Source of the DNA: Parazoarcus communis SWub3 = DSM 12120
GTDB taxonomy: Bacteria; Pseudomonadota; Gammaproteobacteria; Burkholderiales; Rhodocyclaceae
Assembly: GCF_003226565.1 (NCBI RefSeq)
Contig: NZ_QKOE01000003.1
Location: 248,001-312,000 of the forward strand
Direction of reading: 5' to 3'
Length of the DNA: 64,000 bases
Below the pieces are notes generated by a model. It had not been told where the DNA came from, searched no databases, and worked only from the letters and a program-made list of their open reading frames with translations. Made by a program: the position numbers and the translations under genes. Shown here piece by piece: positions 1 through 8,699 of the stretch; within the stretch, counting starts at the first letter, position 1, and every line of letters starts with the position of its first letter.

Positions 1-408
1 CAGCGCATCCATGCGCACATCGTTGTTGGCCAGCACGAAGGCGATCGAACTGGCGAGGATCAGCGCCGCGAGCCGCCCTACCTCCGCCGTGTGCAGCAGA
101 CGCCCCAGCCGCCAGGTGGAGTACACCGCGAGCAGCGAGAACAGCAGCGACGGCAGCTTGTACGCAAAGGTCGTGACGCCGAACAGCTTGAACGAGGCTG
201 CAGCCAGCCAGAACAGCAGGTGCGGCTTGTCCAGGTAATCCTCACCCTGGGTGACCAGGCGCAACCAGTCGCCCGACAGGTGCATGTGCAGGGCAATGCC
301 GGCATGATGGGCCGAATCGTTGTTCATCAGCGGGACCCAGGCCCCGCCGGCGTAGGCGACCAGCAACAGCAGGCAGGCCGCCCAGGTACTGCGCGCGTCC
401 AGCCGCAC
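1..408 (-). CDS. ArnT/PMT-like glycosyltransferase family 39, N-terminal part (runs off the left edge)
   Basis: I translated the minus strand by hand. A GTG at 408 opens a frame that stays open to base 1 (136 codons). It begins with a hydrophobic segment (residues about 8-22), followed by a MNNDSAHHAG stretch and then GEDYLDKPHLLFWL. That pattern, an acidic periplasmic loop followed by D-x-x-KPPLLFW, is typical of GT39 enzymes that move a sugar from a polyprenyl-phosphate carrier onto lipid A, glycans or protein. More membrane helices follow (FKLFGVTTFAYKLPSLLFSLLAVY). The start lies 2 nt after the epimerase stop codon, so the two are probably co-transcribed. An ATG at residue 26 is less likely because it would remove the first helix. 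The acceptor cannot be told from this fragment. Confidence 0.8.
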   Translation of the reverse strand, partial: MRLDARSTWAACLLLLVAYAGGAWVPLMNNDSAHHAGIALHMHLSGDWLRLVTQGEDYLDKPHLLFWLAAASFKLFGVTTFAYKLPSLLFSLLAVYSTWRLGRLLHTAEVGRLAALILASSIAFVLANNDVRMDAL

Positions 409-410
409 GC

Positions 411-1418
411 TCAGACCTTGTAGTAACTGCGGTACCAGTCGACAAAGCGGGCCACACCATCAGCCACGCTGGTCGCCGGCGCGAAACCGGTCCAGGCGTT
501 GAGCTCGGCGGTGTCGGCGTAGGTGGCGGGCACATCGCCATCCTGAAGCGGCAGGAAGTTCTTCTCGGCCTGCTTGCCCAACGCACGCTCGATCGCCTCG
601 ACGAAAGCCATCAGCTCGACAGGATCGTGATTGCCGATATTGAACACCCGGAACGGCGCCTTGCTGCGACCCGGGTCGGGTCGATCGGCGTCGAAGTCCG
701 GGTCGGACTCGGCAGTATGATCCATGGTGCGGATCACGCCCTCGACGATATCGTCGATGAAGGTGAAATCGCGCTTCATCTTGCCGTGATTGAAAACGTC
801 GATCGGACGGCCTTCCAGGATGGCCTTGGTGAACAGGAACAGGGCCATGTCCGGCCGTCCCCAGGGCCCATATACGGTAAAGAAACGCAAGCCGGTGGTC
901 GGCAGGCCGTAAAGGTGGCTGTAGGTATGCGCCATCAGTTCGTTGGCCTTCTTTGTGGCGGCATAGATGCTGACCGGGTGATCGACGCTGTCATGCTCGG
1001 AGAACGGCATCTTGGTGTTGCCACCGTATACGCTGGAACTGGAGGCATAGACCAGATGCTGTACCTTGCTGTGGCGGCAGCCCTCCAGGATGTTCATGAA
1101 GCCCACCAGGTTGCTGTCGACGTAGGCATGCGGATTCTGCAGCGAGTAGCGTACGCCGGCCTGCGCCGCCAGATGGATGACCCGGTCGAACTTCTCTTCC
1201 GCGAACAGGCGTTCCATGCCAGCCCGGTCGGCGACGTCCATCTTCACGAAGCGGAAAGCTGCGTTCGGCGTCAGACGGGCCAGCCGGCTCTCCTTCAGGC
1301 TCGGGTCGTAGTAATCGTTCAGATTGTCCAGACCAAGGACTTGGTCGCCACGGGCGAGCAGACGCTCGGAGGCATGCATGCCGATGAATCCGGCCGCGCC
1401 GGTAACCAGGATCTTCAT
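411..1418 (-). CDS. NAD-dependent epimerase, UDP-glucuronate 4-epimerase type
   Basis: The 335-residue protein is a short-chain dehydrogenase/reductase of the extended class. The start at 1418 gives the canonical N-terminal Rossmann motif [20 protein letters not shown] (GxxGxxG). The catalytic pattern is present as SSSSVYGG followed by YAATKK (YxxxK), with [16 protein letters not shown] and [14 protein letters not shown] downstream. The N-terminal [17 protein letters not shown] signature is the one usually seen in bacterial enzymes that interconvert UDP-glucuronate and UDP-galacturonate for capsule or LPS sugars. UDP-glucose 4-epimerase activity cannot be excluded from sequence alone. It is transcribed together with the GT39 gene downstream, and a GATAATCCGCG motif lies 30 nt upstream of the start on the same strand. 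Confidence 0.88.
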   Translation of the reverse strand: MKILVTGAAGFIGMHASERLLARGDQVLGLDNLNDYYDPSLKESRLARLTPNAAFRFVKMDVADRAGMERLFAEEKFDRVIHLAAQAGVRYSLQNPHAYVDSNLVGFMNILEGCRHSKVQHLVYASSSSVYGGNTKMPFSEHDSVDHPVSIYAATKKANELMAHTYSHLYGLPTTGLRFFTVYGPWGRPDMALFLFTKAILEGRPIDVFNHGKMKRDFTFIDDIVEGVIRTMDHTAESDPDFDADRPDPGRSKAPFRVFNIGNHDPVELMAFVEAIERALGKQAEKNFLPLQDGDVPATYADTAELNAWTGFAPATSVADGVARFVDWYRSYYKV

Positions 1419-1533
1419 GATGTAGAGGGCTATCGCAATTGAATTGACGCGGATTATCTCACGAGGAAGATGACGATAGCCCCGCAAGCATGTCACACCC
1501 TATACTTCGGCGATCGCGTTCCGACCGCTGCCG

Positions 1534-2817
1534 ATGCTGCACCGCCTGCCCTATACCCTGATCTGGCTGTTTGCCCTGCCCTTCGTGCTGCTGCGCCTGC
1601 TCTGGCGTGCCAGACTGCAACCTGCCTACCTCAAGCACCTGGGCGAGCGTTTCGGCAGCTACCGCATCCGAGCACCGGGCCCCACAATCTGGCTGCATGC
1701 GGTATCGGTTGGCGAAACCCGGGCGGCCGAGCCGCTGATCCGCGCCCTCCTTGCCCAGTGGCCGGAACACACCGTGGTCCTGACCCACATGACACCAACC
1801 GGCCGCGCCACCTCCAAGGCCCTGTTCGGCAACGAATCGCGCGTACTGCGGGTCTATCTGCCCTACGACATCGGCTGGCTGGCAAAGCGCTTCCTGCGCC
1901 ATTTCCATCCGGACTTCGGCGTGATCATGGAAACCGAACTGTGGCCCAATCTGCTGGCCAGCTGCCGCCGGCAGCAGATTCCGGTCCTGCTCGCCAACGC
2001 CCGGCTGTCGGGCCGCTCCGCCCGACGCTACGCCCGACTGCCCGCCCTGACCCGTCTGACCCTGGGCGCGCTGAGTGCAATCGCCGCCCAGACTGCAGCA
2101 GACGCGGCCCGCTTCAACAGCCTGGGGGCACGCCGGATCAGCATCACCGGCAACATCAAGTTCGATATCGAGCCGCCGGCCGACGCCCTGGCGCTGGCCA
2201 CGGTGTTCCGGGAGCGCATCGGCCCGCGCAAGGTGATACTCGCCGCCAGCACGCGCGAGGGCGAGGAAGCACTGCTGCTCGACGCCTTCGCCACCCGCGC
2301 ACCGGCCGACGTGCTGCTGTTGCTGGTCCCGCGCCACCCGCAACGTTTCGATGAAGTCGCCCAACTCGTTGCCGGTCATGGCCTGCGCCTGCAACGCCGC
2401 AGCGCCGCCGGCCCGGTTGCGGCGGAAACCCGGGTACTGCTTGGCGATTCGATGGGCGAGATGTTTGCCTACTATGCGAGCGCCGATATCGCCCTGATCG
2501 GCGGTAGCTGGCTGCCCTTCGGAGGCCAGAACCTGATCGAGGCTTGCGCGGTAGGCACCCCGGCACTTGTCGGCCCCCATACCTTCAACTTCCTGCAGGT
2601 CGCGGAGCAGGCCATCGCGACGGGCGCAGCCTTGCGGCAAGAATCGCTGGCACAGGCCATCGACACCGCGCTTGGGCTGCTCGAACAGCCCGACCGACAT
2701 CAGGCCATGGCTGCGGCCGGCCGTGACTTTGCCACCGATAACCGCGGCGCGACCGTACGCACCATCGACCTGTTGCGTGACATCGCACGCAAACGCCCGC
2801 AGACCGCCGGGCTTTGA
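1534..2817 (+). CDS. waaA: 3-deoxy-D-manno-octulosonic acid (Kdo) transferase
   Basis: WaaA (KdtA) transfers Kdo from CMP-Kdo to lipid IVA at the inner membrane, the first step in LPS core building. The 427-residue length matches the family (about 425). An N-terminal hydrophobic anchor (residues about 7-22) is followed by the GT30 hallmarks IWLHAVSVGETRAAEPLI (with the catalytic Glu of VGE), VLTHMTPTGR, METELWPNLL and, in the C-terminal Rossmann domain, ALIGGSWLPFGGQNLIEACAVGTP with the EAC motif that contacts the nucleotide sugar. It is divergent from the epimerase and ends 7 nt before the pilR stop codon, so the two genes converge. No good Shine-Dalgarno is visible, but the N-terminus aligns with typical family members from this ATG. 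Confidence 0.96.
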   Translation: MLHRLPYTLIWLFALPFVLLRLLWRARLQPAYLKHLGERFGSYRIRAPGPTIWLHAVSVGETRAAEPLIRALLAQWPEHTVVLTHMTPTGRATSKALFGNESRVLRVYLPYDIGWLAKRFLRHFHPDFGVIMETELWPNLLASCRRQQIPVLLANARLSGRSARRYARLPALTRLTLGALSAIAAQTAADAARFNSLGARRISITGNIKFDIEPPADALALATVFRERIGPRKVILAASTREGEEALLLDAFATRAPADVLLLLVPRHPQRFDEVAQLVAGHGLRLQRRSAAGPVAAETRVLLGDSMGEMFAYYASADIALIGGSWLPFGGQNLIEACAVGTPALVGPHTFNFLQVAEQAIATGAALRQESLAQAIDTALGLLEQPDRHQAMAAAGRDFATDNRGATVRTIDLLRDIARKRPQTAGL

Positions 2818-2824
2818 GCCGGGC

Positions 2825-4198
2825 TTAATCCATGCCCCATTTTTGCAGCCGGTAGCGCAGCTGGCGCAGCGTCATGCCCAGCTTGCGGGCGGCGGCCGAC
2901 CGGTTCCAGCGGGTCTCGTCGAGCGCACGCAACACCCGGATGCGTTCATCGTCGGAATCCGCTTCGGGATCGAACTCGGGCTCGCTGGCCGCATGAAAGC
3001 CCATCAGCGACTGGGTGATGCCCTCGCTGGGATAGAGATCCACATCCGCGGCGGTGATCTCGTCGCCGTCGCACAAGGCGCAAGCCCGCTCCAGCAGGTT
3101 TTCGAGCTCGCGGACATTGCCTGGAAACGCATACTGCTGCAACGCAGCCACTGCGGCAGAAGACAAACGCCTGCGCGGCCCACCTTCGCGATCGGCCAGC
3201 CTGGCCAGCACATGTTCGGCCAGCGCCGGAATATCTTCCGGCCGCTCGCGCAAGGGCGGCACCCTGAGCGTGATCACATTGATGCGGAAATAGAGATCCT
3301 GACGAAACCGGTTCTCGGCCACCAGCTTTCCCAGATCCTGGTGGGAGGCCGACAGGATGCGCACATCGACCGCCACTTCGGCATGGGCGCCAACCGGGCG
3401 CACCGCACGCTCCTGAATGGCACGCAGCAGCTTGACCTGCATCGCCAACGGCAGCTCGCCCACCTCGTCCAGAAACAGGGTCCCCCCGTTGGCAGCCTGG
3501 AACAAACCTTCCTTGTCCGTTGCAGCGCCGGTAAAACTGCCCTTGCGATGGCCAAAGAACTCGCTCTCCATCAGCTCCGGCGAGATCGCACCGCAGTTGA
3601 CCGGCACAAAGGGGCCGGCCGCCCGCGCACCCAGACCATGGATCATGCGCGCAATCACTTCCTTGCCCGTGCCCGACTCGCCATGGATGAACACCGGCGC
3701 CTGGTTGCGCGCCAGCTTCTCAACCTGTGCACGCAATTGCGCAAGCGCAGCGGAACTGCCGATCAGGGTCCGACCGCCACCATTGGCCTGTACAGGCGCG
3801 TCCGCGGTCTGCAACCTGAGCGCATGGGTGACCAGCTCACGCAGCGCCTGCAACTCCACCGGCTTGGTGACAAAATCAAACGCGCCGAGCTTGAGCGCAC
3901 GGATCGCAGTCTCGATGCTGCCGAACGCGGTGATGACGGCAACCGGCAAGCCTGGCAGCTGCGACTGGATATGCTCCACCAGTTCGAGGCCATCACCGTC
4001 GGGCAAGCGCATATCCGTCAGGCACAAACGATAGCGGCGGCTGTCCAGCAGGGCCCTGGCCTCAGCCACCGAGCCCGCGGTGTCGCAGCCCAGACCCATC
4101 CTCAGCAACGACAGCTCGAGCAACTCACGGATGTCCTCTTCATCATCAACCACCAGCACGTCCACGCTGGCACCGCGACTGCGGCGATCGTTCATCAT
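2825..4198 (-). CDS. pilR: PilR-type sigma-54-dependent response regulator
   Basis: NtrC-family regulator of 457 residues. The receiver domain (about 12-125) has the acidic pair in VVDDEED, the phospho-acceptor Asp in LTDMRLPDGDG and the Lys of VTKPVE. The AAA+ domain (about 145-380) carries Walker A GESGTGKEV and the sigma-54 contact loop as GSFTGA, the variant seen in PilR proteins. A Fis-type helix-turn-helix ends the protein (TRWNRSAAARKLGMTLRQLR). The gene overlaps pilS by 4 nt (ATGA), so the pair is translationally coupled. Known PilR proteins activate sigma-54 transcription of the pilin gene pilA; no pilA is in this window. Hydrogenase regulators HupR/HoxA share the architecture, but the PilS-like partner argues for pili. 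Confidence 0.92.
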   Translation of the reverse strand: MMNDRRSRGASVDVLVVDDEEDIRELLELSLLRMGLGCDTAGSVAEARALLDSRRYRLCLTDMRLPDGDGLELVEHIQSQLPGLPVAVITAFGSIETAIRALKLGAFDFVTKPVELQALRELVTHALRLQTADAPVQANGGGRTLIGSSAALAQLRAQVEKLARNQAPVFIHGESGTGKEVIARMIHGLGARAAGPFVPVNCGAISPELMESEFFGHRKGSFTGAATDKEGLFQAANGGTLFLDEVGELPLAMQVKLLRAIQERAVRPVGAHAEVAVDVRILSASHQDLGKLVAENRFRQDLYFRINVITLRVPPLRERPEDIPALAEHVLARLADREGGPRRRLSSAAVAALQQYAFPGNVRELENLLERACALCDGDEITAADVDLYPSEGITQSLMGFHAASEPEFDPEADSDDERIRVLRALDETRWNRSAAARKLGMTLRQLRYRLQKWGMD

Positions 4199-5751
4199 GG
4201 GCGACTCCGTCCGGTAAGCACAAAATGGGCGCCGGGCCCGTCGGGCAGCAGCTCGAGCGTGGCATCGTTGGCCTCGGCCAGCTCACGGGCAATGTACAGC
4301 CCCAGCCCGGTTCCCTTGGCATGGGTGGTGAAGAAAGGCTCGAACAGATGCGCACGCACTTTTTCGTCTATGCCCGGACCATCGTCCTGCACATGTACCC
4401 GAACCCGGTCATCGGCCCGCCGCTCCGCCCAGATATGCACTGAACCGGGCCGCCCGCTGCCATGGCGGCGGGCGTTGGCCAGCAAGTTGTCGAGAATCTG
4501 GTGCACATGCGCCCGGTCGATCGCCAGCGTCAATGCCGGCTCCACATCGAGCACGTAGATCGCACGCTCTGCATCACCACGCAAGCCCTGGGCATCCACC
4601 ACCTCCTGCAGGAAGGCGGCCAGCGGCAAGGCCTCCGGCACCGCCTGCTCACGCCGGCCCAGTGCAAGCACATCGCGAATCATGCGCTCGATGCGGTGGG
4701 CGTTGTCGTTGATGATGCGCGCCAGCCGCGCCTGCATGTCCGCACGCTTCTCGTCACGCAGCAGCTCAGCCGCCTGTGTCACCGCCGACAAGGGATTGCG
4801 GATCTCATGCGCCATGCTCGCCGTCAGCCGGCCAAGCGCCGCCAGCTTGAGCTGCTGCATCTGACGCTGGATGTCCTCGAAGTCGGTCAGGTAAATCAGC
4901 GCGTCGCCGCTGCCGGCATGATCGCCATCGGCCTCGACCACCCGGCAGCGCAGCAGACGGCGGGCCGGCCCCAGTCGCATCAGCCGGCCATCCGGGCCAC
5001 AACATTGCTCACGGCAGTCTGCAAAGGCCGCATCAATGCCATCCAGCGCCAACCCCTCCACCCCCTGCAGGCCAAGCAACGCACGCGCCTGCGGATTGGC
5101 CTGCCGCACCACACCGTCCGGCCCCAGCACGATCACGCCATCACGCATGTCGCGGATGATGCGCTCGTTGACCGCTTGCTGCTTGAGCAGCGCCTCGCCC
5201 CGCTCTTCAGCGAGCGAAGCGTTCGCCTTGGCGCGCAAGGCCAGCAGGCGCGCCACTAGGGCGATGCCGAAGAAGGCAATGCAGGTGATGCCAACCTGCA
5301 GAAAATCACCCGGCGTGCCATCGACGACATACCGCCAGCCGTTCTCGCCCAGCACCGCGACCGTTGCCGCAGCGGCGAGGAACAGCACCATCCGCCCCTC
5401 TGCCACCAAGCCGGCGCCGGCCAGCACGATCATCATCAGAACGGGCATGCCGCTGCGGAAACCGCCACTGGTCCACATGATCGCAGTCAGCAGCACGACA
5501 TCGATCAGGACCTGCAAGGTCACCAGTCGATCAAAGCCCAGACGCCTCACCGCATCTGGAAAGCCAAGCGCCAGCACCGCTGCCAGATAGGCGATGGAGG
5601 CCCCGAAAAACAGCCCGGGATGCTCGGTGCCGAGGTTGAGCTCGCGTCCGGTAACGACGAAAAGCCCCGCAACAACCAGACGGAAGAGATTGAAGTAACG
5701 CAGCGACTGCCGACGCGCCGGATCAACGGCGAGGGCCTCGGATGCGAACAT
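4195..5751 (-). CDS. pilS: PilS-type membrane sensor histidine kinase
   Basis: About 518 residues. The N-terminal third holds roughly six membrane helices (about residues 20-190: RLVVAGLFVVTG, LFFGASIAYLAAVLAL, VLIDVVLLTAIMW, MPVLMMIVLAGAGLV). A PAS-like segment (about 205-310), the H box MAHEIRNPLSAVT, the N box DNLLANARRHG and the G boxes DDGPGI and GTGLGLYIA follow. PilS phosphorylates PilR to control type IV pilin expression. I chose ATG 5751 because AAGGGG sits about 8 nt upstream on the coding strand. A TTG at 5757 would instead overlap the upstream gene by 4 nt. The trio PP0621-like, pilS, pilR forms one operon. Confidence 0.9.
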   Translation of the reverse strand: MFASEALAVDPARRQSLRYFNLFRLVVAGLFVVTGRELNLGTEHPGLFFGASIAYLAAVLALGFPDAVRRLGFDRLVTLQVLIDVVLLTAIMWTSGGFRSGMPVLMMIVLAGAGLVAEGRMVLFLAAAATVAVLGENGWRYVVDGTPGDFLQVGITCIAFFGIALVARLLALRAKANASLAEERGEALLKQQAVNERIIRDMRDGVIVLGPDGVVRQANPQARALLGLQGVEGLALDGIDAAFADCREQCCGPDGRLMRLGPARRLLRCRVVEADGDHAGSGDALIYLTDFEDIQRQMQQLKLAALGRLTASMAHEIRNPLSAVTQAAELLRDEKRADMQARLARIINDNAHRIERMIRDVLALGRREQAVPEALPLAAFLQEVVDAQGLRGDAERAIYVLDVEPALTLAIDRAHVHQILDNLLANARRHGSGRPGSVHIWAERRADDRVRVHVQDDGPGIDEKVRAHLFEPFFTTHAKGTGLGLYIARELAEANDATLELLPDGPGAHFVLTGRSRP

Positions 5752-5753
5752 GC

Positions 5754-6002
5754 TCAACGCCCCTTGCTGGCGGCACCCAGACGTCGATGGGCCTCACAGC
5801 AATAGAAGGCCTCTCCGTCGCGCACCCCCTCGGCCTCGGGAACATGCACGCCGCAATGGGCGCAGGCCAGGATGCGTTCGGGCAAGGTCTCGGCCGCTCG
5901 CTGGCGTTTGTCGTCGCGACGTGCGGCACGCGACCGGGTCACAGCCCTGCGCACCCACCAGATGGCGCCGAGCACCAGCAGAAAGATCAGCAGATTGCGC
6001 AC
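5754..6002 (-). CDS. PP0621-family small membrane protein with CxxC/CC motifs
   Basis: An 82-residue protein with one N-terminal membrane helix (LLIFLLVLGAIWWVRRAV), a basic linker and a C-terminal cysteine cluster: ILACAHCGVHVPEAEG then AFYCCEAHRR. The Cys pairs and the nearby His suggest a small zinc site. Proteins of this type are recurrently found immediately upstream of pilS in betaproteobacteria and are annotated PP0621 family. No biochemical role is established that I know of. The gene is the first of the pilSR transcript and is packed against pilS, consistent with co-regulation of pilus signalling. Confidence 0.85.
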   Translation of the reverse strand: MRNLLIFLLVLGAIWWVRRAVTRSRAARRDDKRQRAAETLPERILACAHCGVHVPEAEGVRDGEAFYCCEAHRRLGAASKGR

Positions 6003-6092
6003 GATTCAAAGGGATATGAAAAATGAGGGATGCGCCAGTTTATCACGCACCTTCCGGCGCACCGGCAGGCACGGCACGACCCTTAGCGAGCC

Positions 6093-6254
6093 AGGAGGCT
6101 GTCGGACTTGAGCGATCGTAGCGAGCCGAGGGGGAGAACGAGGACAGATTCGGCCGTTTTTGAGGCGCATAGTCATTCCATGCAACGAAAAAAGCGGATA
6201 TGGACCGCTTCTCCCACTGGCGCAGCAGATCGGCCTCAAGCCCGACAGCCTCCT
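6093..6254. repeat. 162-bp element bounded by 20-bp near-perfect inverted repeats (MITE-like)
   Basis: The left end AGGAGGCTGTCGGACTTGAG (6093-6112) is matched at 6235-6254 by its reverse complement, with one mismatch (A/G at the fourteenth base). The interior has no gene I can support. The right end includes the stop codon and last few codons of the aminotransferase gene (stop at 6236-6238), so that C-terminus lies within the repeat. Size, terminal repeats and lack of coding capacity fit a miniature inverted-repeat transposable element or another dispersed palindromic repeat. No second copy is visible in the window, and I could not identify clear target-site duplications. Confidence 0.55.
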
Positions 6255-7408
6255 AGACGGCGCAGCCGGTCACAGGCGGCATCCAGCGTCGCCTCGTTCT
6301 TGGCGAAGCAGAAACGGATCACCCCCTCGTCGCGACCATCGGCAAAGAAGGCCGATACCGGAATCGCCGCGACACCGACCTCGCGGGTCAGCCAGTCGCA
6401 GAATTGGGTGTCAGGCAGCGTCGACAGCTTGCCGTAGCGGACCAGCTGGAAGTACGTCCCCGCCGACGGCAGCAACTCGAAACCGGAACCCGCCAGGCCG
6501 GCGCGGAAGTGATCACGCTTGGCCTGATAGAACGCGGCCAGGCCGAGATGACGTTGCGCATCCGCCATGTAGTCAGCCAATGCCAGCTGCACCGGCGTAT
6601 TGACGGTGAAGACGTTGAACTGATGTACCTTGCGGAACTCCGCCATCAGCGCCCGGGGCGCCACCACATAGCCCACCTTCCAGCCAGTGATGTGGTAGGT
6701 CTTGCCAAAGCTCGACACGATCACGCTGCGCTCGGCCAGTCCCGGATGTGACGCGCAGCTGCGATGAGGCACACCATCGAACACGATGTGTTCGTACACC
6801 TCGTCGGAAACCACCACGATTCCCGTTCCCGCGGTGAGCACCGCCAGCTGGTCGAGGTCCTCCTCCGACCACAGCGTCGCGGTCGGGTTGTGCGGGGAGT
6901 TGATCATGATCATCCGCGTACGCGGGCCGATTGCCGCCGCCACCGCCGACCAGTCCGGCCGGTAGTCGGGTGCGGTCAGCCCCATCCGCACCACCTTGCC
7001 GCCGGCCAGTTCGATGGCCGGACCATACGAGTCATACACCGGCTCGAACACGATCACCTCATCGCCCGGGTGCACCAGCGCAGCCACCGCGGTAAACAAG
7101 GCCTGCGTCGCCCCCGCCGTGATGGTGACCTCGTGCTCGACGTCGTAAAGCGTGCCATACAGCGCGGCGACCTTGTCGGCGACGGCCGCCCGCAGCGGCA
7201 GACAGCCGGCCATTGGCGCGTATTGATTGGCACCGGACTTCATCCAGTGATGAACGCGATCAAACAATTCAGGCTCGGCATTGAAGTCGGGAAAGCCCTG
7301 CGAGAGGTTGATCGCATCACACTCCTGAGCCAGCCGCGACATGACGGTGAAGATGGTCGTCCCGACATTGGGCAGGCGGGACACGACAGGGGCAGGAAAG
7401 TGCGGCAT
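6236..7408 (-). CDS. PLP-dependent aminotransferase, methionine/kynurenine aminotransferase type
   Basis: A class I/II aminotransferase of 390 residues. Start 7408 gives MPHFPAPVVSRLPNVGTTIF, the usual family N-terminus. Visible landmarks are NLSQGFPDF, ITAGATQALFTAV, NSPHNPTAT, VVSDEVYEHI (PLP-binding Asp and Tyr) and SSFGKTYHITGWKVG with the Schiff-base lysine. The pattern matches YbdL-like methionine aminotransferases, which interconvert methionine and 4-methylthio-2-oxobutanoate, and kynurenine aminotransferases. It is divergent from mtnA, so a role in methionine salvage is plausible but inferred. The last residues (RLGGCRA) are encoded within the right arm of the 162-bp inverted-repeat element, so the C-terminus may have been altered by its insertion. 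Confidence 0.87.
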   Translation of the reverse strand: MPHFPAPVVSRLPNVGTTIFTVMSRLAQECDAINLSQGFPDFNAEPELFDRVHHWMKSGANQYAPMAGCLPLRAAVADKVAALYGTLYDVEHEVTITAGATQALFTAVAALVHPGDEVIVFEPVYDSYGPAIELAGGKVVRMGLTAPDYRPDWSAVAAAIGPRTRMIMINSPHNPTATLWSEEDLDQLAVLTAGTGIVVVSDEVYEHIVFDGVPHRSCASHPGLAERSVIVSSFGKTYHITGWKVGYVVAPRALMAEFRKVHQFNVFTVNTPVQLALADYMADAQRHLGLAAFYQAKRDHFRAGLAGSGFELLPSAGTYFQLVRYGKLSTLPDTQFCDWLTREVGVAAIPVSAFFADGRDEGVIRFCFAKNEATLDAACDRLRRLGGCRA

Positions 7409-7628
7409 GACGACCTGAAGCGGAAAGAGACCCGGCACATTGTCGCAGAGCGCGGAAACTTGGCAAGTCGGTGACCGGCGGCACGAATGCGACTGCATGA
7501 CACTTGCGGGCCAGGCCAAGGACTGGCACATTCCCGACCTCAACTTGCCCTAGAGAGCAGGAGTATGGGCCAGGCCGATACCGCCGGCATTGTTGCCGCG
7601 GACGGACCCGGACCCTGAATCCACACCG

Positions 7629-8699
7629 ATGTTTGTACAACCCGTTCCAACGCTGTGCCGCGATGGCGACAGCGTGCTGATTCTCGACCAGACTCAACTG
7701 CCCTGGCGGCAGGTCCAGCTCCGGCTGAACGACCTGACTGCGGTCGCACACGCCATCCGCTCGATGCAGGTGCGCGGCGCCCCCCTCATTGGAGGCACTG
7801 CGGCCTACGGGGTCGCCCTGGCAATGGCCCATGGCGGCACGGACGACGCTGCACTGGCACACGCCCTGAACATGCTTGGCGCCACCCGTCCGACCGCGGT
7901 CAATCTTCACTGGGCTCTCGCGCGGATGTCGGCCCGCCTGCACCCCCTTCCACCCGCGCAACGCAGCCAGGCAGCCTGGACCGAAGCTGCGGCGATCTGC
8001 GCCGAGGACGCCACGACCTGTGGATCGATCGGCCAGCACGGACTGGCCCTGCTGCGGGCCCTGCCGACACCAGCAGGACGGCCTCTTCGGCTCATGACCC
8101 ATTGCAATGCCGGCTGGCTGGCCACACTGGGCGCCGGCACCGCACTGGCACCCGTGTATGCGGCCCAGGCGGTCGGGCTCGAGATCGAAGTGGTGGTCAG
8201 CGAAACCCGGCCACGCAACCAGGGGCTGCTGACCGCCTGGGAACTGCGCGAAGCCGGCATTCCGTACCAACTGATCGCCGACAATGCAGCGGGCTTGCTG
8301 ATTGCGCGCGGCGAGATCGACATTGTCATCACCGGCGCCGACCGCATTGCGGCCAATGGCGACACTGCCAACAAGGTGGGCACCTATCTGAAAGCGCTGG
8401 CCGCCAAGGCCGCAGGCATTCCCTTCCACATCGCGGCCCCCCGCTCGACCCTGGATCTAGACTGCCCGAACGGCGATGCCATTCCGATCGAGGATCGCGG
8501 CGCGGATGAGGTGTGCTCGATCATCGGCGCCGACGCCTCGGACGCCCCCATGACGCTACGCCTGGCGCCGCAACAGACGCGGGCATTCAACCCCGCCTTC
8601 GACGTGACCCGGGCCGGGCTGATCGACAGCATCATCACCGAACACGGCGTCTTCACACCGCAGCATCTCGGCCGCTTCTATGCGGGGGCACCGGCATGA
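7629..8699 (+). CDS. mtnA: S-methyl-5-thioribose-1-phosphate isomerase
   Basis: MtnA converts methylthioribose-1-phosphate to methylthioribulose-1-phosphate in recycling of methylthioadenosine. From ATG 7629 the protein is 356 residues, the usual size. Characteristic segments are QVRGAPLIGGTAAYG near residue 50, THCNAGWLATLGAGTALAPV with the catalytic Cys around residue 160, VSETRPRNQG, ITGADRIAANGDTANKVGTY with the catalytic Asp, and NPAFDVTRAGLI near the end. A longer frame begins at 7590, but MFVQPVPTL matches known starts better. The stop codon overlaps the start of the aldolase gene (ATGA), so both are made together. Confidence 0.94.
   Translation: MFVQPVPTLCRDGDSVLILDQTQLPWRQVQLRLNDLTAVAHAIRSMQVRGAPLIGGTAAYGVALAMAHGGTDDAALAHALNMLGATRPTAVNLHWALARMSARLHPLPPAQRSQAAWTEAAAICAEDATTCGSIGQHGLALLRALPTPAGRPLRLMTHCNAGWLATLGAGTALAPVYAAQAVGLEIEVVVSETRPRNQGLLTAWELREAGIPYQLIADNAAGLLIARGEIDIVITGADRIAANGDTANKVGTYLKALAAKAAGIPFHIAAPRSTLDLDCPNGDAIPIEDRGADEVCSIIGADASDAPMTLRLAPQQTRAFNPAFDVTRAGLIDSIITEHGVFTPQHLGRFYAGAPA

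Noticed and set aside
2825-4198. HupR/HoxA, the response regulator expected for HupT
   Set aside because: The regulator overlaps a membrane PilS-type kinase and has PilR-type sequence, so it belongs to the pilus system.
2567-4558. A 663-codon open frame on the plus strand over the waaA end, pilR and pilS
   Set aside because: Antisense to pilR and pilS, which carry complete family motifs. The translation has no recognisable domain.
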